From Auricularia sp. M13 (Eukaryota > Basidiomycota > Agaricomycetes > Auriculariales > Auriculariaceae), in assembly GCA_037042915.1 (NCBI GenBank), contig CM073202.1, positions 124,001-188,000 of the forward strand: a stretch of DNA of 64,000 nucleotides. The letters are read 5' to 3'. Position 1 is the stretch's first letter. Each line of letters begins with the position of its first letter. Under the pieces are notes generated by a model, which searched no databases, had not been told where the DNA came from, and saw only the letters and a program-made list of their open reading frames with translations. Positions 43,095-53,169 of the stretch are shown piece by piece. The position numbers were made by a program, and so were the translations under genes.

Positions 43095-45788
43095 CAGTTG
43101 AAGTCCTCATAATTCATAAGCCCGGGGACTGCTAGAGCTGTATGAACTATGAGGTTTATGCAATACGATGTTCGGATGTATATTCTGGTTCCGAGATTCG
43201 GCAATCGCCGGACGATAAGCTGAGTGCGCGACAACCACCAGCGAGTCTCATCTACAACGATCTGGCTCTCGGACCGCCTCTACAACAATCTAATCAATGT
43301 CCATGACATCGGCTCCAGCTACCCTGCTGCTAGACTGGGAAAAAAAGCTCGTGATATCGACCTGCTTGGCCGTCTTCAGCTGAGTCTGTCGCAGCTCCCG
43401 CTTGACCTTGAGTAGCTCTGAGCGCAGCTGGAAAGCATTATCGACGCCTCTGGCAGTGCAGGCTGTCTCCAGCTTCGTGCAGAGGCTGATAATCTCGTCA
43501 ATGGGCAGATGCACGGCCGGGTCGTCGTCGTCGTCGTCCGATTCTTCATCCCCCAGCTCGTCTGGCATGCCCGCCACCCCCGCTTCCTTTGCTGCGTACT
43601 CAGCACGGACTGCAGCTATGATCTGCTCGTCGGTTTCCATCTCGTGGACACCCTCTCCAACCTGCTGCTCGTCTTTCGGATCCAGGAATTCGTCAACGGT
43701 GAGTGGGTTCCGCACAAGCTTGCGGTCGACCAGCTGCTTGATCTTCAGGCCCAGATCTCGCTCGACGACGATCTCCTCCGAGTGCTGCATCGAGGAGACC
43801 TCAGGGACGGAGGTTGCGGCACCATCGCGCTGTGAGGGTCTTGCGGTCTTGCGCAGCGCGTCCAAGCCTGTGCGCGCAGCAGTTTGAGCATCCTCGTCAT
43901 CGGGCTCAACGTCGTTGGCGATTGCCAGGGCCTTCTGCCAAATAGGCCCTGCAGCGGCGTCACCAAGCAGCTTGGTGAGCGCGGATTGAGCCTGCGGCAG
44001 TGTCATGGTGTCGTCGCTAACGAAGTTGCGAAGGAAAGCCCAGGCCGCCGAATCAGGATCAGAGGAAGAGTTCGGGGAAGATGCAGAAGCAGGCATTGCG
44101 GTGTTGGCGACAGGAGCAAGTGGCGATAATGGCAGGATGCCGGTATGTGCCCAGCAATTCCGTATCGTCGTCTCTGAGATCTCGTTCCAGGCATCGCGCG
44201 CCATCACCATCGCTTCCCAGAGGTTCAGCTTCCAAATGTCCTCCTCACCGGCATCATCTGCGTTGAGGGCACGCATGCAGAAGGCCCTGCGGTAGTGTGC
44301 CTTGAACGCGCGGATGATCCCTGCATCGAGGGGCTGAATGCGGGATGTCATGTTGGGTGCAAGTGGTTCAATGCGGACATTGGTTGGCTCGTAGGCGATC
44401 GAGTGTCCGGAGAAGTTGTCCAGGAGTAAGAGAACCTTCCGTTTCTGTGCGCGCATCTTCCGGTCGAACTGTTTGATGTACCTGGGGTGACATGAGAGTG
44501 TAATCTCCAAACAGTGTGAACAACGTACTCTTCAAATAGAAGGGAGGTCATCCATGCCTTGGAGTTGTAGCGATAATAGAACTTGCTCTTTTGTTTCGCC
44601 GGGATGTGCTTGAAGCAGCGTGGCTTCCCGTACTTGCCAATGTACATGAGCGGCTCTTTCTCGGTGCCCGTCGAGTTGCAGACAAAGAGAAGCGTGATTC
44701 GAAACTTCTGAGCCTTCTTGCCACTCATTGCCTTGGTTGATAGGCCACGATCAGGTGGTGCATAGGCAAACAGTGCAGCCTCGTCGCCGTTGAACCGATC
44801 CTCGGGCTTGTACTGAGCCAAAATTGGCCGGAGGCGCTCGCGTTCCTTGGTGGCTGCCTCAGGGTCAACTGAGCCAGCCTCGCCATGCCGCCGATGTTCC
44901 TTGATGCCGTATCTATTGAGAATCAGCTGTCTGCTCAGGAATTGACACAGTGTAACATACGCATTTTTGAATGACTTGACCCATCCATCAGATGTTGTCC
45001 TCTGCTCCGGAGGGATGTTGAATTCCTTCTCAAAGCGTGCCCTCTTCTCGACAAGCATGCCACCCGAAACCACCTCCCCACGAGCCTCCATTCCCTGAAA
45101 CCAGAGAAGAAGGGCACGTTCAACCTCTGGACACTGAACAACACGTGGCCGCTTGGAAGAGAGCGCATTGGCAGTTGTCAAAGCCCGAGCACGAAGGCTG
45201 TCCTTTTCCTTCAGTTTCCGAGAGAGCATGGATTGCGTCAATTTGTAGCCCTTAGCCCGAAAATGCGCCTCCACTTGCTTCTGGGTCATGGCTGGATGAG
45301 ACTCGCAGAAGTCGAGGATTTCAAGCCATTGGCCGAGATTCAGGTTCTTGCCGGTGTCAATGGTGTCGGACGTCGTCTCGGGCTCCTTCCGCTTGCGCGG
45401 CCCCGAAGGACCGGGGTTTGCACGCGGCTTCCGACGCTTGTCGGATGGCCCGACTGCTGGCGGTGCTGCAGCAGGTGTTGCGACAGGGGATGCTTGGGCT
45501 TCGGACATGCAGGAGCAGAGAAAGGGGAAGAGGAAGAGACGATGCAGTATTGAAACCACGTTGGAATGAACATATGGGAGTCCTTCCACCACGTGCGGAA
45601 GTAACCCGAACGTGGTCCCGGATGCATATCACCTGATGCCGTCATTCATAATGCTCTGCGAGGGCCAATGAATTATGAATTATGAATTTCGGAAGCAATA
45701 GTCAGCTTCCCTGCTTGGGGACAGCACCAAGTCAATGAATTATGAGACATATGAAGTTTGAGCTCATGAATTATGAGGACTTCAACTG
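43095..45788. mobile_element. Complete Pogo/Tigger-type DNA transposon
   Basis: Terminal inverted repeats begin CAGTTGAAGTCCTCATAATT at 43095 and, on the other strand, at 45788; about 26 of 27 bases agree. Both ends are flanked by TA (43093-43094 and 45789-45790), the target duplication of Tc1/mariner-Pogo elements. Length 2694 bp. The right end carries several further ATGAATTATGA motifs at about 45670-45775, which look like subterminal transposase-binding sites. The single gene inside runs right to left. Near-identical ends and an open transposase suggest recent arrival. Confidence 0.88.
43290..45508 (-). CDS. Pogo-family DDE transposase (CENP-B-like)
   Basis: Exons 44961-45508, 44529-44912 and 43290-44481, introns 48 and 47 nt with GT-AG ends, give 707 aa. 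Start chosen at MSEAQASP (45506-45508); an upstream in-frame ATG at 45592 would add 28 hydrophobic residues. A basic Lys/Arg/Pro N-terminus is followed by a helix-turn-helix (MTQKQVEAHFRAKGYKLTQS), a CENP-B-type second DNA-binding domain (VERALLLWFQ, SDGWVKSFK), and the DDE catalytic core: D226 in FNGDEAALFA, D332 in LLLDNFSGH and D363 in QPLDAGIIRAF, spacing DD30D as in Pogo. The C-terminus is acidic (EESDDDDDDPA) and ends MDID. All catalytic residues are present, so it may be active. Confidence 0.88.
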
Positions 45789-45790
45789 TA

Positions 45791-46077
45791 TGAGCACTGT
45801 GGAGCGATGTGACTACTGAGAATATGGGCGGGATGCGCAGCGCAAACACCCAGTGTTGCAATGAACCCAAGAAGCTGAAAGAAACGACCATGGGGCTGAA
45901 AATAATATCCCAGCTCGGCAACAATGATGTATAAGTCTCGTAAGCAGCGTGGGATGGCGTCTAGCCTGTTGCTTCCACAGCCAAGGCGGGCAGTATAAAG
46001 GCCTCACCTGCAGCAGCTGTAGACCCACATCCCACAACCGCAAACACAGCTATCCAATCAACCGGGTCTTACAAGCT
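45791..46077 (+). promoter_or_regulatory. Promoter region of the small secreted protein
   Basis: CAGTATAAAGGCC near 45991 gives a TATA box about 80 nt before the start at 46078. Confidence 0.45.
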
Positions 46078-46320
46078 ATGAAGTTCATCGCCCTCGTCCT
46101 CCTCGCCGTTGCCGGCGCAATGCCGGCCCAAGCTTGCAAGTGCATCGACTTCGGAGGCGGCAACAACATCGGCAACACGCAGGCCTGCTGCGCGGTTTTC
46201 AACGGGTCGTTCCAGGGCGGGAACGACTGCGCCGCCAACTCGATCTCCGAGCACCTCAGCAACTTCAGGTCGTGCTGCGAGATCCGCGGCAGCCAGACCT
46301 CCGACTGCGACTTTCCGTGA
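46078..46320 (+). CDS. Small secreted eight-cysteine protein
   Basis: 80 aa, signal peptide MKFIALVLLAVAGAMPAQA, mature part about 61 aa with eight cysteines in the order C-x-C, CC, C, CC, C (CKC, QACCAVF, GNDC, RSCCEI, SDCDFP). The paired cysteines flanking a central single one resemble other small basidiomycete secreted proteins; it is not in the CFEM-like family of this window. Stop at 46318-46320; a GTGAAC just before the stop could be a donor to a further short exon. Function unknown; extracellular, possibly effector-like (inference). Confidence 0.68.
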   Translation: MKFIALVLLAVAGAMPAQACKCIDFGGGNNIGNTQACCAVFNGSFQGGNDCAANSISEHLSNFRSCCEIRGSQTSDCDFP

Positions 46321-46927
46321 ACAAGCTGCACGAGAGTGAGTTTTGGGTCCCCCGACAGCCGACCCAAAGCATTTGCTGACGCTGGGATAGGTAGCTCCAG
46401 ACTCCAAGTACAAGTCCCTGGCCATCTGAGTCTGTCGATAGCATGTACCTGCCAGATGAATACATTCGAAATTTGAGAAATGCGTGCGTTGCGGAATCTG
46501 GCACGACGACTCCCAAACACGATGAAGCCGGCCATTCAAGAATGCCACCTTGTCCTGGACTCCTGGCGGAGCAGTTGACGACCGAATCAGCAGGAAATCA
46601 AAGCGGGCTAATAGACGCCGTTAAGTACAAGACGTATTCTTCGAGTACACGGGGCAGCGAGGCAATATGCTGCATCGTCTAGCGCCCAATGCGATTCTTC
46701 GTAGAAGCACAGCACAAGAATCTTGGTAGACAGCACGGGGTTCCAGAGTCCCAGACTGAGGCACGACCGGACGAGTGTAGATCCGTAGCTCAACGGCCAT
46801 CGAGGAAAACGGCCACCCAGAACAAAGCGGTACAGGCCAGCGGGATAGCAAGCCATGAGCGTTCGCACACTGGGACGCCAGGCCGGAATACTTTGCAAGA
46901 CAATCGGGGTGTTCTCGTTCATATCAT
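46321..46927. other. Intergenic
   Basis: No gene supported; leads into the relics at 46928. Confidence 0.35.
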
Positions 46928-47320
46928 CAAGGATCGTCGGCGCTTATTCCCGGGCCTGCTCGACGGCCTCGAGCTGCCGTCGCTGCGCGATATGCGCGTC
47001 GACTGGTTGCTGGGACGAAGCATTCCGAGATGCTGTGGCCGCCGGCGTGGGGCGTCGCGCTCGGCGCAGACTGTGACGACGACAAGGAGGAGCGCGGTAA
47101 CAAGGAGCGTTGCTGCGCCTGGTGCGCCGTGCTCCGCATTGACGGTATACGCCGTCGATATGCCCATCCGTGTCCAGGCCGCGGAGGCTTCGCTGCTCGG
47201 CCGCGCGCTCGGGCTCCAGCGTCGCGCGCGGCTCGTGCTCTGCGGCGTCGCGTTTCATGACGATCACGGTGCCAATTTTGTATGCGACGCGCTGCGCAAA
47301 ACGTATGCGGGGCTCCGACG
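46928..47320 (+). pseudogene. F-box protein C-terminal fragment (relic)
   Basis: The pieces LDGLELPSLRDMRVDWLLG and, after a frame change, VDMPIRVQAAEASLLGRALG then RARLVLCGVAF match the C-terminal part of the F-box protein at 50218-51816 (ALRALRNLHVDFLSG, LDAPIAVRAIEVAFLGRALG, RARLLLAGITL). The N-terminal F-box is missing and the frame is broken between pieces. Confidence 0.6.
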
Positions 47321-47565
47321 TCCGTGTACATTGCGCGGGATAAAGTCAACGCCAAGTACAACGGCTACACCCACTACGTTCTGGTCAAGTTCAGGTGCCA
47401 GAGCCGGTGCCAGAGCCAGCGCCGCAAAGCGGTCTGCCCGCGACGACGCCTCAATCCGCACCGTATCCTCGGACTCGTCTGGCGGCCGTAGCACGAGGAA
47501 GAAAGCGTTCAAGCGGCGTATCCAAAGGTGCAAAGCAGATGATCGCGCGTAATCATCCTTTAAGG
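47310..47565 (+). pseudogene. Isocyanide synthase fragment (relic)
   Basis: Corresponds to the middle of the gene at 18881. VYIARDKVNAKYNGYTHYV aligns with HIARDEAVNATYRGYLRYV, and after a serine/proline-rich, frame-disturbed stretch the bases at about 47497-47549 follow the KKALKRRVSKVAKQMIARG segment closely (GCAGATGATCGCGCG is identical). Neither the start of the synthase nor the dioxygenase half is present. It joins the F-box relic directly. Confidence 0.62.
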
Positions 47566-47993
47566 ACGTATACCAAAAGCGCGTAGGCGCAGGGTTTCTA
47601 GCGGCTACTGCACATACGACGCCGCTGGAGGTTCGAGGAAGGGGCGTTCAGGCGGAGCTTCAATGTTCAGATGCAAATCTTTCCCCCGCTTCAAACCGAC
47701 CTATCTCGATCAACCTTACCCACCAGGATGGACCGTCCACCACAAGCGACGGATATGGCATGCACCTCTGCTGTATATATATTGATTTGCGCACTTTTTT
47801 TAGTCTAATCTGCTTCCTGGCCGAGGTCTATGGTTGCCTGCCGACAGTACACCCTATTTCGCGCAGTTTGCCCGCCTCGGTGCTCTTGCTCACGCGCAGC
47901 ACACACCCTTAGATGTGTTTGGTACGTCTCTTAAAGTCTGCGTACACTGATTAGAAGCCTGGGAACCGAACTATAGCCAGCAAGATGCCGGCC
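47566..47993. other. Intergenic
   Basis: TATATATATTG near 47773 and a poly-T stretch; no gene supported. Confidence 0.35.
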
Positions 47994-48561
47994 TCAGGCA
48001 AACATAATACCAGCTATCAGGCTCGCACCAACGACCCACGCCACACTGCCACCGCGACCAACTACACCATTGCTCCCGTGGCTGTCGCTGTCAATGCTGC
48101 TGTCCAAAAGCCCTTTTATGGTCTCGTCGTCAGTGCCTTCGATGCATTAAATCAGCACAGACTGCAGCCGCGCAAGATGGGCGGATGGGAACGCACTGCA
48201 GCCGTTGTAGGACGGATCATGCAGCTCGTCGCCCTGCTGCTCGGTGCATGTCGCAAACATGCACGAATCTATGCCCTGGAGGAGCGCATCGGACTGGCAG
48301 ATGCAGTGGAATACTTTGAGCCTGGACGTGGTCAGACTCACAGCCGCCCTGCCTGTGGACACTGCGAATGGGAGCTGCCCTGGAGGCTCACCTATCGCTC
48401 TGGGCAACACATTGCTTGTCCGCTTGTGTGAAGTTGCCCCCAGCGCCCGGGACCTCGCGCGCGCACTTGAAGAAGCACGTGTAATCCGGCCTGTTGCTAT
48501 AGTCTGAGGCGAGCGACAGGGTCGTTGCCAAAGCCAGCACGACGATGGACGAAATGCGCAT
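47994..48561 (-). CDS. CFEM-like GPI-anchored cysteine-rich secreted protein (copy H)
   Basis: Exons 48392-48561, 48197-48321 and 47994-48112. Signal peptide (VVLALATTLSLAS), TCFFKC...KQC; exon 2 HCIC, SCMFATC, GC; exon 3 DSSIDSDSHGSNG, a polar low-complexity linker, and a hydrophobic end (VAWVVGASLIAGIMFA). Donors GTGAGC and GTGCGT; phases 2 and 1. CTATAAAG about 70 nt upstream (minus strand near 48625) is a plausible TATA box. Same family plan; function unknown. Confidence 0.73.
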
Positions 48562-49146
48562 CCCGAGGTCTGTAGATCTGTAGATGTCTGAACCTTGGTG
48601 CACCTACATGATTTGGAGCTTTATAGGCACACCCTGTCCGACTCCATCGGGCAGTTTCTTCCACTGCCGCCCTGACCTGATCGGCATGCTGTGTGAATTT
48701 CGTATCTCGAGCCTTTCTATGGCCGGCCGATCTACTGAATGCGGGGTGCTATCTGACTGCGCGACCTGAAAAATTGATCTCGTAAGTCTTTGTGGCTTCT
48801 CCGGGAAATGTTTGCGTGCGACCAATCAATTGAAACGTCCCTCACCCTGGCAATGACACCTGGCGCGAGCGCACTATCTACAACTACGCAAACTCTCGTC
48901 TGGCGTTGCATAGCATTCCCCAGGCTTAGTCCTCGTTAGAAATCACTCTCTCCAGAGGCAGAACATGTCGTCGACTCAGTCGAGAATCTGAGAAGCGCAA
49001 AGTTCTCATTCACCCGAACAACCCAGATTTCTACATCGGCCGAGCAAAGTACTCGAGATATAAGTTAGCGATTAGCCTTTACGATAGCAACGTCCCTGAA
49101 GCAACAATGAAAGGCTCGTCTGAATAAAACATGGCAATTGTAAGAC
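48562..49146. other. Intergenic
   Basis: Promoter of copy H and 3' flank of copy I; no gene supported. Confidence 0.4.
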
Positions 49147-49671
49147 TCAGAGTAGAAGGGCGCCGGCGACGATAGCGCCAGAGGCCACGAGAGCTCGGAG
49201 CATCCCGACGCTCGTGAGAGAAGACGCGCTGTTGAATAGTGCTGCACAAAGGTACGATTAGACACGAATATCATTGATACCAGCTATCCAGACGCACCGC
49301 ACCGCTGCTCAAGGTTGAGACCGCCAGTGATATCCGGGCATGTGCTCGTGATGCACGACTCCAGCGCGGTTAAAAGCTCATCGGACTGGCAGATGCACGC
49401 TGTCTGCTCCTGCTCACTGTCGTTGCATGCTTTATGTCACCAAGCCTGCCCGAGGAAAAATGATCAAGTCGCACCTCTTCGTGTTGATACACTTTTGTGC
49501 CGCCTCGGAGTGTTCTGCGACGGCGCGCTCGCTGCATGCGACGAGGCACTGGCCGAGATCCTCGGCGGGGCCGGTCGTCACGCCGCTCGTGTCAGTGGAG
49601 TTCTGCGACCCGGCGGCGGCAGCGAGACCAGCAAGAGCCGCGGTGGTGAGAATGAAAAAGGAAGAACGCAT
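49147..49671 (-). CDS. CFEM-like GPI-anchored cysteine-rich secreted protein (copy I)
   Basis: Exons 49475-49671, 49298-49416 and 49147-49241. Signal peptide (LTTAALAGLAAAAGSQN), QCLVAC...QKC; exon 2 ACIC, SCITSTC, RC; exon 3 begins ALFNSASS and ends in hydrophobic LVASGAIVAGALLL. Most like copy A (shared AAQKC, LxALxSC.....CP). Both introns GT-AG, phases 2 and 1. Secreted, probably wall- or membrane-anchored; function unknown. Confidence 0.76.
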
Positions 49672-50217
49672 GAATGCGATGAAAAGTGAACACTGGGGAA
49701 GGAGAAAAGCTCGAGATGAATCTAATGGTGAGCCGGACGCGCGCAGCCGCGAGCTTTATTTGCAGGGTGCAAAGCAGTGCCGGTGCATTTGACACGTGCG
49801 CATTCTTTTGATGCGCCCAGGATTGGCAGGATGCGCTCGCCCAAACAGGAACGAGATTCCGAGAAACGCTGGCCATTGCGACTCCTGCCGCAGTTCGCCA
49901 GCGGTGCCGAAACCCGATTCAGCTATCATTGAGGGCTGCGGCCAACATCCAAGGGGGGCTACATAGAGCCCCCTTGGCGCAGCTGAAACGCAGCAGATAT
50001 CCTCCTATGCCAACTTTTCTGCCCTTGAAAGAGGCGGAGCGGGGATGTGGTATCATTCAGATATGTTCGTATGGTATTTGAGCGTACAGCAATGTCCCTT
50101 TGAGCGACACAGGACGGGACAGAGGACGGCGATCACGAAGATTGTCTGAAAACATGTCGGCGAATGCGAAGTGTCCGCCTCTGCAGTTACTCACGAATCG
50201 TATACTGCACTGTACTG
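49672..50217. other. Intergenic
   Basis: A short inverted repeat (GGGGGCTACATAGAGCCCCC, 49964-49983) lies here; no gene supported. Confidence 0.4.
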
Positions 50218-51816
50218 TCAATAATCCCAGAAGAAATCTGCAAGCTGAATTTTGCGGCTTGGATGCTTCGCCAGACTGACGTGCTTGATGGAGTAGAACA
50301 CTTCCAGGTCGTACTCGAGCTGCGCCTGGGAGTATCGGGCGGGCTCGGCGAGAGTAATCCCAGCTAACAGGAGCCGGGCTCTTTCCTTCCGTGGCCGGGC
50401 TATCTGACCGAGCGCGCGACCGAGAAACGCAACCTCGATCGCCCGGACGGCAATCGGCGCGTCCAGAGCCAGAAGTGACACTTCGTGCAGAACGGGGCAC
50501 GACACGTGGAACGCGCAATGACTCGGCACGTCGTGGTTCAAATAAGGCGGATAGAGCATTTTGGAGCGCGCGTGACCGGATAGGAAGTCGACATGCAGAT
50601 TACGCAGTGCGCGGAGCGCGAACGGGAGGTGCAGGAGGCCCGCTATGCATCGGTTATCGAGACGCAGGTATGTGAGAGTCTCGTAGACGTCGGGCAGACC
50701 TATGAGAGGACAGGCGTTGACCGCGGCCAGGGCGGGGTGGATGAAGAAGACCCTCCGCCAGGTCCAGCGCGCCGGGACGATAATCACCGTCAATCTACCG
50801 CCGGTGTCCGGAAGGTACTGAAGGCGGGCGGAGATGGGTCCTACGGGCTCGCGCCACAGAGACTCTTCCGCGTCCCATTTTATCCGGTCGCAGATGTGAC
50901 GGACGACAGGAATATCGCGCAGCGCTATGCTGCTCTCGATGTGGGCGACAATCGGACAGAATAGGTTGTCCAGAATTGCGAGTTCCCGAAGAACCAGGTC
51001 TGAGAAGTCGAATTCCGGAATAGGAGTCTCCTGATCCTCCTCGTAGCAAATAGTGAGGTGGGAAACGCGCGGAAAATACTGCTTGATGGGCAGTACGGGC
51101 CAAGGCCAGCCGAAAGAGAGGCAGACTGCGCGTACCAGTGAAAAGGCAGGTACTGGCGTAGTCAGAGGCACAGATGTTATATATAAAGTGCGAAGATTGG
51201 GGGCGACTCGGGAAAATAGGTTGGCCGGCACTGGGAGAGGAGCCCCGTTGTGACCATCGAAGGGAATCCGCCGGAGAATCAATTCTTGCAGATGCGGCGC
51301 ACGACTTTCAAGCGCGTCGTAGACGTCTGGGAAAAACGCGTTGGACGTGGCGACGGTGAGTTGTACAAGCCACGGAAGACCATCTCGAATGGCGTTCATG
51401 ATCGATCGAAATGTCACATTGGGAGTGCTCGGCTCGGCACTCGATCTCTCTGCGCTGAACTCGAAGTCGAGGCCGACGCGGCAATTGTGCTGGGCGGCAT
51501 ACTGCATGACATCGGAAAAGGTATCCCACTGCCTTGTGGGAGGTCGAGGCCCCATAGTCCAGCGAAGAGTGCACGGGATGAAAAGCCCAGCCTGGCGCGC
51601 TGCGGCGCGGAAGTCGCGCGACACCCCAGCTGCGCGACGGACGTCATCCTGAGGCAAAAATTGCAGAATGGCAGGGAGTAGTTCCAGCGGCAAAACATCC
51701 AGAGGCGAAACGTCATTGACACTAGATCCGCCTGGTTTTTCGCTAAGCACGGGAGTCTGGTGTGTCGAGTCTATGCCTAGCGCATTGCGTATTCCTGCGA
51801 GGGCCGCCTGCAGCAT
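50218..51816 (-). CDS. F-box protein, LRR-like C-terminus
   Basis: Intronless, 532 aa. F-box at about residues 38-80 (LDVLPLELLPAILQFLPQDDVRRAAGVSRDFRAAAR, cited in pieces: LPLELLPAIL and VSRDFRAAAR), which would bind Skp1. The remainder has irregular leucine-rich segments (LQELILRRIPF, LRTLYITSVPL, LRELAILDNL, LRALRNLHVDFLSG) suggesting a solenoid for substrate binding. A TATA-like AATAAATAGC lies about 70 nt upstream of the start. It is the intact relative of the fragment at 46928-47320. Target unknown. Confidence 0.8.
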   Translation of the reverse strand: MLQAALAGIRNALGIDSTHQTPVLSEKPGGSSVNDVSPLDVLPLELLPAILQFLPQDDVRRAAGVSRDFRAAARQAGLFIPCTLRWTMGPRPPTRQWDTFSDVMQYAAQHNCRVGLDFEFSAERSSAEPSTPNVTFRSIMNAIRDGLPWLVQLTVATSNAFFPDVYDALESRAPHLQELILRRIPFDGHNGAPLPVPANLFSRVAPNLRTLYITSVPLTTPVPAFSLVRAVCLSFGWPWPVLPIKQYFPRVSHLTICYEEDQETPIPEFDFSDLVLRELAILDNLFCPIVAHIESSIALRDIPVVRHICDRIKWDAEESLWREPVGPISARLQYLPDTGGRLTVIIVPARWTWRRVFFIHPALAAVNACPLIGLPDVYETLTYLRLDNRCIAGLLHLPFALRALRNLHVDFLSGHARSKMLYPPYLNHDVPSHCAFHVSCPVLHEVSLLALDAPIAVRAIEVAFLGRALGQIARPRKERARLLLAGITLAEPARYSQAQLEYDLEVFYSIKHVSLAKHPSRKIQLADFFWDY

Positions 51817-52294
51817 GGACCGGAGAGAGCTGCGGGATCAGTTTCTTCCGGGCCGGTAACTGGGCTTGAAATGGGCGGCAATAAATAGCATAACGCCGCG
51901 GCGAGGATTCAGATGCCTCACCCAATCTGCAGGGGACCGAATGATTGATCAAGTTCATGCAAAGCATCAAGCCATCTCGCATTTCACTCAATATCAGAAT
52001 CTACATCATCCTTCAGGAGTCGCTCGCATTTGCATTTACAAACCAGTAAGTTCCGAGACTGATTGTACTGTGAGTCCAGTACGCAGTTCTACTTGTTCAA
52101 ATCTGTCCATTATAGCTCTCTACGCTCTCATCCGTCTCGCCCAGGCATCATTGAAGATGTTGCGCGGGATGCGGCCCGCGTTCCGCTGGCCGAGATGCCG
52201 TCGCACAGCCTTTAGCCACAGTCTGCTGAAGCGGACATTCAAGCATCCCGACTTCGACTCGCTCCCTCCTCTTCCTCATTCTCTCACACACCAC
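51817..52294. other. Divergent intergenic region
   Basis: Between the F-box gene and the rightward gene at 52295; an in-frame ATG at 52157 could extend the latter by 46 residues, but the paralogue starts at the position equivalent to 52295. Confidence 0.4.
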
Positions 52295-52983
52295 ATGTCA
52301 AAGAGCCTCTACGACCTTGTTCCTCCGTATCGCATCCCGCATCTCCGCGCGTTAAAGCGGGCGGAGTTCTTCGCCGCCGCCGCACTCCATCCATCCGTCT
52401 CGCCGTTGGAACGGACGGCGCTGAACAGGAAGGTGATGCAGAGTATCAAAGCTGCGCGACGTGGAGTTCCCAATGAATCGAGGGCACTGTTTGTGCCGGA
52501 GGTGAGCAAATCCTACTTCATTTTGAACTATTTCAGTACATCATCGCCGTCGTTCAGGATGTCGCATCGGAGGTCTTCCGGCGCGCAGCTGAGCGGGAGA
52601 AGGACAGTCACAGAATCGACGATGTTCTCCGGCGGTTTCGATCGGAGGAAACAAAGCCGCACAGTACCCAAGATGCCGGCCAGGAGAAATTCAGGAACAG
52701 ATCCTGTGCACGTGTAAACAAGGTTGGTATCGCGGATTTAAGGCGATTTGCAGTGCTCATAAGTAACTGCAGGCCGCAGAAAACAAAATGGCACTTTCTT
52801 GCAACATTGCCATCCAGAGCGAAAGGGTCGAGAAGTCAGCTTGTCCGTCCGGGTCTGTATGAAGTGCTTTGCCTGCCAGAGAAACGATGCCTCGCTACAG
52901 TCTCCGACTCTCCGTCAATTGGACCGTCTGTCTCCCAGATATCGTGCAGTATAATATATGTAGCTGCGAGTCCTGAGTCCTGA
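52295..52983 (+). CDS. Unknown protein, tandem paralogue 1
   Basis: Exons 52295-52501 and 52537-52983 (intron only 35 nt), 217 aa. Not a known family. The N-terminal half has LRALKRAEFFAAAAL and ALNRKVMQSIKAARRG; the second exon begins YIIAVVQDVASEVFRRAAER, basic and helical. The next gene has the same order: AMKRAESRALCAV, RARREAIADIKCVRKLL, then an exon starting AVVQQVFQTAIDRAAK. The shared phase-0 intron before AVVQ supports common ancestry. The C-terminus after about residue 130 has no counterpart. A nuclear or RNA-binding role is possible from the basic charge only. Confidence 0.55.
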
Positions 52984-53169
52984 CCCAGGCTGGGGATGCA
53001 GTGGCCGAATTGCGTCGTTATGAGCAAAAAGACGCTGGAGTCAGCTGACAGTTGGTTCGCAGGCTTCTTCCCGAACCGGACCGCAACAGATTGTCTGGTC
53101 GGAGATTCTAGACCATCCCTTACATCCTGCTCTCCACTTAGTCGGACGATCTCTCTGACTCTGTTGGTG

